DNA from: Hyphomicrobium sp. CS1GBMeth3
GTDB taxonomy: Bacteria; Pseudomonadota; Alphaproteobacteria; Rhizobiales; Hyphomicrobiaceae
Direction of reading: 5' to 3'
DNA: 64,000 nucleotides
NCBI RefSeq assembly: GCF_900117455.1
Contig: NZ_FPHO01000003.1
Location: forward strand, 1,330,501-1,394,500
The notes beneath the pieces were generated by a model. The model was not told where the DNA came from and did no database searches. It was given only the letters and a program-made list of their open reading frames with translations. Positions 57,723 through 64,000 of this stretch are shown here, in pieces. The position numbers and the translations under genes were made by a program. Numbering within the stretch: position 1 is the stretch's first letter; every line of letters starts with the position of its first letter.

Positions 57723-58673
57723 ATGACGCCTGAAACGCTGCGCAAGATTGTTCGCTACGGTTACTTCCCGTTCATGTTCTTCGGCCTGAACGGCGCTGCA
57801 TACTACGTCGTAGTGAACGATCATTCGCCGCTTTGGATTGCGGCTGGCATTGGATTTCTTTTGCTGACCGCGATCGGAACCGCGTTCGCCGCGGAGCGCA
57901 TCCTTCCCTGGTACGATGAGTGGAACGACTCGCACGGAGATGAGCACACCAACGTCGTGCACGCGATCGTCTACGAGCTGCAGAACCTCAACGGCGTTCT
58001 GACCATCCCGTTGATGGGCTGGCTGTTCTCGGGCGGCATGAGCGCCGGCATCTGGCCGCGCGACTGGCCGATCTGGGCGCAGCTGATCATGGCCGTCGTG
58101 CTTGCCGACTTCGCGCTGATGTTCCTGCACTACCTGAGCCATCGCTTCGCGTTCCTGTGGCGGCTGCATGCCGTGCATCACGGCGTGTCTCGCCTGTACG
58201 GCTTCAACGGGCTCGTGCGCCATCCGCTGCATCAGATCATCGACATGGTGCTCGGCACAGCGCCGCTCGCCCTCGCCGGCATGCCGGTTCAGGTCGCCAT
58301 CCTGCTGGGCTTTGCCATCTCCGTGCAGTTGATCATCCAACACTCGAACGTCGCCTACGCATTGGGGCCGTTCCGCAATCACCTTTCGATCGGCCAGATC
58401 CACCACCTGCACCACGTCAACTGGGGCAAGGAAGGCGATTGCAACTTCGGTCTGTTCCTGACGATCTGGGATCGCCTGCTCGGGACGTTCAATCCGGAAC
58501 CACCGCGGCCCATCACGGCGAGCGACATGGGCATCGACGAGGTGCCACAGTTCCCCAAGGGCTACGTGCAGCAGCTCGTATTCCCGATCCATTATCGGCC
58601 CGGCGAAGGCCCGCCTAAGAATCTGACGACGGCCGCCGCCAAAGCCCGCGCCATCCACGACGCCGCGGAATAG
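57723..58673 (+). CDS. Sterol desaturase / fatty acid hydroxylase family membrane protein
   Basis: 316 residues with four or more membrane segments. Histidine clusters of the di-iron site are in order: HYLSH (about 138), HAVHH (about 152) and HHLHHVN (about 230). These proteins hydroxylate or desaturate lipids (for example hopanoids, sterols, carotenoids or ornithine lipids); substrate unclear. GAGG lies before ATG 57723. Convergent with rho. Confidence 0.88.
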   Translation: MTPETLRKIVRYGYFPFMFFGLNGAAYYVVVNDHSPLWIAAGIGFLLLTAIGTAFAAERILPWYDEWNDSHGDEHTNVVHAIVYELQNLNGVLTIPLMGWLFSGGMSAGIWPRDWPIWAQLIMAVVLADFALMFLHYLSHRFAFLWRLHAVHHGVSRLYGFNGLVRHPLHQIIDMVLGTAPLALAGMPVQVAILLGFAISVQLIIQHSNVAYALGPFRNHLSIGQIHHLHHVNWGKEGDCNFGLFLTIWDRLLGTFNPEPPRPITASDMGIDEVPQFPKGYVQQLVFPIHYRPGEGPPKNLTTAAAKARAIHDAAE

Positions 58674-58703
58674 GCTCCTGGGATCGTCACCACTGAAAAG
58701 AAG

Positions 58704-58730
58704 AAGGCCGCCTCGAAGGGCGGCCTTTTT
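58704..58730. terminator. Bidirectional terminator between convergent genes
   Basis: AAGGCCGCC (58704-58712) pairs with GGCGGCCTT (58719-58727) with a six-base loop and T run to 58730. On the minus strand the opposite arm is followed by T-rich sequence. It ends both the desaturase-family gene and rho. Confidence 0.85.
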
Positions 58731-58758
58731 CATGTTCCGATTGAAACGGGTGCGACGC

Positions 58759-60024
58759 TTACGTGTTCATCGACTGGAAGAACTCGCCGTTGGTCTTGGT
58801 CGAGCGCAGCTTGTCGATAAGGAACTCGATGGCATCCATGGTGCCCATCGGGTTGAGGATGCGCCGGAGCACGTAGACCTTCTTGAGCTGATCCTTCGGA
58901 ACCAGCAGGTCTTCCTTGCGCGTGCCGGAGCGAGCAACGTCGATGGCCGGGAACACGCGCTTGTCGGAGACCTTGCGGTCGAGGATGATTTCCGAGTTAC
59001 CGGTGCCCTTGAACTCTTCGAAGATCACCTCGTCCATGCGGCTGCCGGTATCGATCAGCGCCGTCGCGATGATGGTCAGCGAGCCGCCTTCCTCGATGTT
59101 GCGCGCCGCGCCGAAGAACCGCTTCGGCCGCTGCAGCGCGTTGGAATCGACGCCACCCGTCAGCACCTTGCCCGAGGAAGGCACGACGGTGTTATAGGCG
59201 CGGCCAAGACGCGTGATGCTGTCGAGCAGAATGACGACGTCGCGCTTGTGCTCGACGAGGCGCTTGGCCTTCTCGATCACCATCTCGGAAACCTGCACGT
59301 GCCGCGAGGCCGGCTCGTCGAACGTCGACGAGATCACCTCGCCCTTGACCGAGCGCTGCATGTCGGTGACTTCCTCCGGCCGCTCGTCGATGAGCAGCAC
59401 GATGAGATAGCACTCCGGGTGGTTGGCCGTGATCGAGTGAGCGATGTTCTGGAGCAGAACCGTCTTACCGGTGCGCGGCGGGGCGACGATCAGAGCGCGC
59501 TGGCCTTTGCCTAGCGGCGCCACGATGTCGATGACACGCGCCGAGAAGTCCTTGATGGTCGGGTCCTCGATCTCAAGCTTGAGCCACGACGTCGGATAGA
59601 GCGGCGTCAGGTTGTCGAAGTGGATCTTGTGCTTGACCTTCTCCGGGTCCTCGAAATTGATCCGATTGACCTTGAGCAGAGCGAAGTAGCGCTCACCCTC
59701 TTTGGGGCTGCGGATCTGCCCTTCGACGGTATCGCCCGTGCGCAGCGCGAAACGGCGGATCTGCGAGGGCGAGATATAGATATCGTCCGGACCGGGCAGA
59801 TAGTTGGCATCCGGCGAGCGCAGGAAGCCGAAGCCGTCCTGCAGCACCTCGACGACACCGACGCCGGTAATTTCGATATCCTTGGCCGCCAGCTGCTTCA
59901 GCGTAGCGAACATCAGCTCCTGCTTACGCATCGTGCTGGCATTCTCGACGCCGTTTTCTTCGGCAAAGCTAAGCAGCTCGGTAGGGGACTTAAGCTTGAG
60001 GTCCTCGAGCTTCATTTCGGTCAT
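58759..60024 (-). CDS. rho: Transcription termination factor Rho
   Basis: 421 residues. The N-terminal [20 protein letters not shown] and cold-shock RNA-binding domain ([20 protein letters not shown], about 65-84), Walker [14 protein letters not shown] (about 177) and [12 protein letters not shown] follow the family. ATG 60024 has GGAG correctly spaced; other in-frame starts at 60015 or 60036 are possible. Order rho-hemJ-hemE on this strand is common near alphaproteobacterial origins. Confidence 0.96.
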   Translation of the reverse strand: MTEMKLEDLKLKSPTELLSFAEENGVENASTMRKQELMFATLKQLAAKDIEITGVGVVEVLQDGFGFLRSPDANYLPGPDDIYISPSQIRRFALRTGDTVEGQIRSPKEGERYFALLKVNRINFEDPEKVKHKIHFDNLTPLYPTSWLKLEIEDPTIKDFSARVIDIVAPLGKGQRALIVAPPRTGKTVLLQNIAHSITANHPECYLIVLLIDERPEEVTDMQRSVKGEVISSTFDEPASRHVQVSEMVIEKAKRLVEHKRDVVILLDSITRLGRAYNTVVPSSGKVLTGGVDSNALQRPKRFFGAARNIEEGGSLTIIATALIDTGSRMDEVIFEEFKGTGNSEIILDRKVSDKRVFPAIDVARSGTRKEDLLVPKDQLKKVYVLRRILNPMGTMDAIEFLIDKLRSTKTNGEFFQSMNT

Positions 60025-60247
60025 GAACCGCTCCATGGCGGCCACGGCAAACAAGGCGGGAGAGGGGCACTGCCGGGCCTGGGGTGGGAAAATTTGGGGG
60101 TGTTTGGCTGGGCGCCGCTTGGCTCAAGCGGCGGTCCGCCGACTAGCCAAGTCCCTAGCCGGAGAGACTAGGGGGTGATCGATCTAGATCCTTATATAGC
60201 AAACGAATCGAGTGAGCGGAAGCGTCTCGAGTGAAATGCCAGAGAGC

Positions 60248-60775
60248 TCAGAAGGGTTTCACCACCACGAGAATAACGATTCCGATCATGAGCACGGTCG
60301 GCGTCTCGTTCCAGATCCGCCACTGCCGCGCACTGAGCGTATTACGGTCTTCGCCGAACCGGCGCACCGCCGCCGAGAAAAAACCATGAACCCCCGAAAG
60401 GGCAAGCACGAGTGCGAGCTTGGCGTGCAGCCAGCCAGCGGCAAAGTGCCCACCCTGCCAAGCGAGCCAAAGGCCGAGCACCCAGGTGACGACCATCGCC
60501 GGGTTGATGATGATCCGGAGCAGCCGCCGCTCCATGACCTTGAAGGTCTCGCTCGTCTCAGAGCCGGGCGTCGCCTCGCAGTGGTAGATAAAAAGTCGCG
60601 GCAGATAGAGCATACCGGCCATCCAGGAGATGACCGCAACAACGTGCACCGCCTTGAGCCAGGGATAGGCGGCCGGCCCGGCGGCCGTCGCGACGATAAC
60701 GCAAAGCAAAACGGTGATAGCTAGCGCTGCCGCCGCCCGCATTCCGGGCGATGCCTCTGTCCGACCCTCAGCCAT
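60248..60775 (-). CDS. hemJ: Protoporphyrinogen IX oxidase HemJ
   Basis: 175 residues with four membrane segments. Conserved KAVHVVAVISWMAGMLYLPRLF (His and the LPR motif) and HAKLALVLALSGVHGF carry the candidate haem/porphyrin-binding residues. It oxidises protoporphyrinogen in haem synthesis, and its neighbour hemE acts two steps earlier. ATG 60775 gives the usual length. Confidence 0.9.
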   Translation of the reverse strand: MAEGRTEASPGMRAAAALAITVLLCVIVATAAGPAAYPWLKAVHVVAVISWMAGMLYLPRLFIYHCEATPGSETSETFKVMERRLLRIIINPAMVVTWVLGLWLAWQGGHFAAGWLHAKLALVLALSGVHGFFSAAVRRFGEDRNTLSARQWRIWNETPTVLMIGIVILVVVKPF

Positions 60776-60854
60776 AAGACCCGCCCACTTCGGTGGAATC
60801 TCCCACCAAATCAAGGCGAAAGCCTACCGGGCGCACCACCATTGCCATCAAAGC

Positions 60855-61907
60855 TCAACCTCCGCCGCGCACCCGCGCGACCAGCCGCGCCACGTTCTCG
60901 GGCGGGGTTTGTGGCACGATTCCATGCCCCAGGTTGAATATGAATCTCTTGTTCCGCATGAGGTCGAGGATCTCGTCCACACGTTCATCGAGCCGCGCCC
61001 CACCCGCAACGAGCAGCAGCGGATCGAGGTTGCCCTGCACGACCACGTCCTCCTCGTCGAAGGCCTCGCTCATGACGAACGGCGGCGTTGCCGTGTCGCA
61101 GCCGACCCCGTCGACGCCCGTCTCCGTCACGTACCAGACTGCCGTCGCTCCAGCCCCGCGCGGAAAGCCGATCACGGGAATGTCGGGATGCAAGTCGCCG
61201 ATGGCCTCCCGGATGGCCCGCGTCGGGGCCACCACCCAACGATCGAACTCGTCGTCCGGCAGTGAGCCTGCCCAAGTGTCGAAAATCTGCAAGCAGTCCG
61301 CCCCAGCTTTGACCTGCCGGTCCAGATAGTCGACTGACGCGGCAATGAGCACGTCGATGAGAGCCTGGAACCCCTCAGGATCGCGATAGGCCCACAGCCG
61401 TGCCTCGGCCTGGTCCGCCGAGCCCTGCCCCTGCACCATGTAGGTCGCCACCGTCCACGGCGCGCCGCAGAACCCGATCAACGCCGTCTCGCGCGGCAGA
61501 TCCTGGCGCAGCCGAGCGACCGTCTCGGCGACGATGTCGAACTTTCCCACCGCCTTCGCGACGTCGAGCTGCGCGAGGCCGTCCACCGACCGGATCGGAT
61601 CCAACCGCGGCCCCTCGCCTTCCACGAACCGCACACGCTGACCCAGCGCATCCGGCACCACGAGAATGTCCGAGAACAGAATAGCTGCATCGAAGCCGTA
61701 GCGCCGGATCGGCTGCAGCGTCACTTCGGCGGCGAGCTTCGGCGTGTAGCAGAGCGAGAGGAAATCGCCGGCCTCGGCCCGCGTTGCACGGTACTCCGGC
61801 AGATAGCGACCAGCCTGGCGCATGAGCCAGATCGGCGGCACGTCCAGCACATCTCCGCGGAATGGCGCCAAGAACCTGCGTTCGCAGGTCTCTCCACGTT
61901 CGCCCAT
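60855..61907 (-). CDS. hemE: Uroporphyrinogen decarboxylase
   Basis: 350 residues. PPIWLMRQAGRYLPEYRATR (about 24-43, substrate-binding Arg residues), FDAAILFSDILVVPDALG (about 73-90, catalytic Asp), FCGAPWTVATYMVQG (about 138) and FNLGHGIVP (about 330) are hallmark segments. It makes coproporphyrinogen III. The start is ATG 61907 or the adjacent 61910, after GAAGGG. It borders the candidate origin, as in Caulobacter and rhizobia. Confidence 0.96.
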   Translation of the reverse strand: MGERGETCERRFLAPFRGDVLDVPPIWLMRQAGRYLPEYRATRAEAGDFLSLCYTPKLAAEVTLQPIRRYGFDAAILFSDILVVPDALGQRVRFVEGEGPRLDPIRSVDGLAQLDVAKAVGKFDIVAETVARLRQDLPRETALIGFCGAPWTVATYMVQGQGSADQAEARLWAYRDPEGFQALIDVLIAASVDYLDRQVKAGADCLQIFDTWAGSLPDDEFDRWVVAPTRAIREAIGDLHPDIPVIGFPRGAGATAVWYVTETGVDGVGCDTATPPFVMSEAFDEEDVVVQGNLDPLLLVAGGARLDERVDEILDLMRNKRFIFNLGHGIVPQTPPENVARLVARVRGGG

Positions 61908-61910
61908 CAT

Positions 61911-62322
61911 CTTCCCTTCAATCAAAATATAAGAGTCACTTGAGTTGCTGTTATTGTTTTTAGGGGCGTGGGTTGTGGGTATGGCGGCACTGTCCCCTGG
62001 TTCTCCAACGCTTCTCACGGCCCGGACGAGCCGGCCCACAAAATCTTGGCGCACCGACCACTCGCGCGCCACTAGGCCCGGCCCTCGCCATGAGAGTCAA
62101 CCACTTGCCAGCTTCTCTTAGCCTGAGGCTCTTGGGGATACCATGTTGATTGTCCGCAAGAGCCTGTCGAAGGCTCGTCCATCAACGGGGATGCTTGTCC
62201 GTTAAGAAAAATGGTTCACATCGGAGATAATCGGGGTATCTCGGTGGACAACCGGCACACCTTACCCACCGCATGCCGGCCCGGCCGTTCCGTCCCGGCT
62301 CAACAAGGCTCCTGATCCACAG
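61911..62322. other. Candidate chromosomal replication origin (oriC)
   Basis: A 412-bp gene-free gap between hemE and the PEP-synthase regulator. It has an A+T-rich stretch at 61916-61962 suited to unwinding; a DnaA G-box TGATCCACA at 62313-62321; TTGTCC-type variants at 62150-62158, 62195-62203 and (reverse) 62243-62251; and weaker TACCCACA at 61974-61981 (reverse). GANTC methylation sites occur at about 61933 and 62094. Known alphaproteobacterial origins lie beside hemE, with parS about 8 kb away; here the parS sites are 7.8-12.2 kb away. Confidence 0.6.
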
Positions 62323-63198
62323 ATGGCCAACAGCCAGCCGAGCTATTTCCACCTCCATCTCGTGTCGGATTCGACCGGCGAGACGCTGACCACGATCGCC
62401 AAGGCTGCGGCCGTCCAGTACGCACAGATCCGGCCCATCGAGCATGTGCACCCGTTGGTGCGGAATGCGCGTCAGCTCAAACGCGTGCTGCAGGAAATCG
62501 AGCAGGCGCCCGGCATCGTGCTCTACACAATTGTCAATCTGGATCTGATCGCGGAGCTCGAGCTGCGCTGCAAGGAACTCAAGATTCCGTGCCTTGCGGT
62601 GCTGCAGCCGATCATGCAGGTATTCGAATCGTACCTCGGGGCGCCCCAGACACCGACGGTCGCCGGCCAGCACGTGCTCGATGCCGACTACTTCCGCCGC
62701 ATCGACGCCTTGAATTTCACCATGGCGCACGACGACGGCCGTCTTCCGGACGACCTCAACGAGGCTGACATCATTCTGCTCGGCATCTCGCGCACGTCGA
62801 AAACACCGACCAGCATCTATCTGGCCCAGCGCGGCTACAAGACCGCCAACGTGCCTCTGGTGCCCTCGTTACCGTTTCAGGAGGAGATTGCGAGCAATCA
62901 CAAGGCCTTCGTCGTTTGTCTTATCGCGAGCCCGGATCGAATCGCGGAGGTGCGCCGCAATCGCGCGCTGCTGCTCGCCGACCGCGACCTCGACGATTAC
63001 GTCGATCGCAGCCGCATTGCCGCCGAGATCGCCTACACACGCAAGCTGTGCGCTAAGCATGGCTGGCCGATTATCGACGTCACGCGCCGCTCGGTCGAGG
63101 AAACGGCCGCAACCATCATCAGCCTCATGCACGACCGCGAGGCAGGCGAGCTTGCGCAGGGCGTCGAAGATATCGCCGCGCAAAGTCCTGATAAGTAA
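62323..63198 (+). CDS. Pyruvate,water dikinase (PEP synthase) regulatory protein
   Basis: 291 residues, DUF299 family. FHLHLVSDSTGETL near the start and the ADP/phosphate loop GISRTSKTPTSIYLAQRG (about 152-169) are diagnostic. It phosphorylates and dephosphorylates PEP synthase or pyruvate phosphate dikinase on threonine, switching it off and on with energy state. A DnaA G-box sits immediately before ATG 62323. Confidence 0.92.
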   Translation: MANSQPSYFHLHLVSDSTGETLTTIAKAAAVQYAQIRPIEHVHPLVRNARQLKRVLQEIEQAPGIVLYTIVNLDLIAELELRCKELKIPCLAVLQPIMQVFESYLGAPQTPTVAGQHVLDADYFRRIDALNFTMAHDDGRLPDDLNEADIILLGISRTSKTPTSIYLAQRGYKTANVPLVPSLPFQEEIASNHKAFVVCLIASPDRIAEVRRNRALLLADRDLDDYVDRSRIAAEIAYTRKLCAKHGWPIIDVTRRSVEETAATIISLMHDREAGELAQGVEDIAAQSPDK

Positions 63199-63204
63199 CC
63201 CGCC

Positions 63205-63819
63205 ATGAGCAGCGAACATCCATCGCTTGTGTTGGCGTCTGGCAGCGCGACACGCCGCGCTCTGCTGGAAGCGGCCGGACTCGCGATCGACGTATCGCCT
63301 GCCGACGTCGATGAAGCCGCGATTCGCGATTCCATGCGCGCGTCCGATGCGCATGTTTCACATGAATCCGTTGCTGATGCCCTCGCGGCCGAAAAGGCCA
63401 GAGCGGTAAGTGAGAAAAAGCCCACGGCACTTATCATAGGCGCCGATCAGGTTTTGTCGTTCGAGGGCCGCTTGTTCGAGAAACCGGCATCGATCGAAGA
63501 AGCCCGTGCACAGCTCATCGAGCTGCGCGGCAAGACGCATGCGCTGCATTCTGCGGTCGCCCTCGCCCGCGGCGGAAACATCGAGTGGCGCCATATCGAA
63601 ACAGCGAAACTGAAGCTTCGCGCTTTCAGCGATGCGGCGCTCGATGCCTATCTTTTGCGCGCTGGAGAGGCCGTGACCACGTCGGTCGGTGCCTATCAGA
63701 TCGAAGGCCCGGCGATTCAGCTCTTCGAGTCCATCGACGGAGACCACACGACGATTCTCGGACTGCCGGTGCTGCCGCTGCTCGCCGAGCTAAGACGTCG
63801 GGAGGTGATCATCGCATGA
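63205..63819 (+). CDS. maf: Maf-family nucleotide pyrophosphatase
   Basis: 204 residues. LVLASGSATRRALLEAAG at the start, then IIGADQVLSFEGRLFEKP (catalytic Asp region) and VGAYQIEGPAIQLFESIDGDHT near the end define Maf. It hydrolyses non-canonical or dTTP/UTP-type nucleotides and was first linked to septum inhibition. Stop overlaps the aroE start (ATGA). Confidence 0.94.
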   Translation: MSSEHPSLVLASGSATRRALLEAAGLAIDVSPADVDEAAIRDSMRASDAHVSHESVADALAAEKARAVSEKKPTALIIGADQVLSFEGRLFEKPASIEEARAQLIELRGKTHALHSAVALARGGNIEWRHIETAKLKLRAFSDAALDAYLLRAGEAVTTSVGAYQIEGPAIQLFESIDGDHTTILGLPVLPLLAELRRREVIIA

Positions 63820-64000
63820 AGCGCGCCTGTGTCATTGGCTGGCCGATCGAGCATTCGCGCTCGCCCGCGATCCACGGCTATTGGCTGAAGTGGTATGGCA
63901 TCGACGGCAGCTATACGAAGCGCGCCGTGCGGCCCGAGGAGATCGAAACGTTCCTGGGTTCGCTCGCAGCGGAAGGGCTGGCCGGCTGCAACGTCACCAT
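63816..64000 (+). CDS. aroE: Shikimate dehydrogenase, N-terminus only
   Basis: About 61 residues are visible before the window ends. VIGWPIEHSRSPAIHGYWLK contains the substrate-binding SxS motif near the N-terminus, and GLAGCNVT begins the following conserved stretch. GGGAGG lies before ATG 63816, which overlaps the maf stop by four bases. It reduces 3-dehydroshikimate in aromatic amino-acid synthesis. Confidence 0.93.
   Translation, partial: MKRACVIGWPIEHSRSPAIHGYWLKWYGIDGSYTKRAVRPEEIETFLGSLAAEGLAGCNVT

Noticed and set aside
61911..62322. CtrA sites (TTAA-N7-TTAA) in the candidate origin
   Set aside because: Only one TTAA half-site is present.
63353..63368. parS-like TGTTTCACATGAATCC within maf
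   Set aside because: The central CG is lost and the right arm has two more mismatches; unlikely to bind ParB.

Overview
This 64 kb window is chromosomal DNA from a high-GC alphaproteobacterium, most likely of the order Hyphomicrobiales (Rhizobiales). The evidence is the gene order (leuS-lptE-holA; dapF-mtaB-ftsY-yciB; mnmE, mnmG, rsmG, parA, parB; rho-hemJ-hemE next to a Maf/aroE block), a SAM-II riboswitch on metZ, a long dCTP deaminase and a phasin. Hyphomicrobium-like is a reasonable guess but is not proven. Almost everything is housekeeping. No prophage, insertion sequence, CRISPR array, rRNA or tRNA was recognised.

Layout. 1-10.4 kb: argH (cut by the window edge), tlpA, dapD-dapE, a divergent SDR/ArsR pair, dcd, riboswitch-controlled metZ, apaG, argE. 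10.4-18.1 kb, all minus strand: an HTH protein, a PfkB kinase, holA, lptE, leuS and a Fic protein with repeated sites at its start. 18.1-31.2 kb: PLP homeostasis protein, a cyclic-nucleotide domain protein, an OmpR-type regulator and L,D-transpeptidase, the nitrogen island (possible sRNA, amtB, glnK), tesB, a UbiH-type hydroxylase, rimM, rpsP, ffh and an EF-hand lipoprotein. 31.2-47.4 kb: PQQ dehydrogenase, dapF-mtaB-ftsY-yciB-yciB, asd, PIF1-type helicase, phasin, dapB-gpmA, leuB, coaA-hisE. 47.6-64 kb: parB-parA-rsmG-mnmG, an interval studded with parS sites, mnmE, a YyaL-type protein, a sterol-desaturase-family protein, rho-hemJ-hemE, a candidate replication origin, the PEP-synthase regulator, maf and aroE (cut by the window edge).

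How the genes fit together. Five genes of the succinylase lysine/diaminopimelate pathway are present (asd, dapB, dapD, dapE, dapF), with arginine (argH, argE), methionine (metZ), leucine (leuB), histidine (hisE), shikimate (aroE) and haem (hemE, hemJ) genes. The right end looks like the chromosome's origin and centromere region: parAB, six parS-type sites (one inside the rsmG coding sequence) and a DnaA-box-bearing gap beside hemE about 8 kb away.

Most interesting non-coding signals: (1) a possible sigma-54-driven structured sRNA downstream of glnK-amtB, whose -24/-12 element matches the one before glnK at 15 of 17 bases; (2) a promoter, SAM-II riboswitch and intrinsic terminator in series before metZ; (3) the parS cluster surrounding a lipoprotein gene and its decayed copy; (4) three spaced dyad repeats at a Fic/winged-helix gene; (5) paired palindromes before asd and before a small secreted protein; (6) a perfect FNR/FixK box before the phasin gene.
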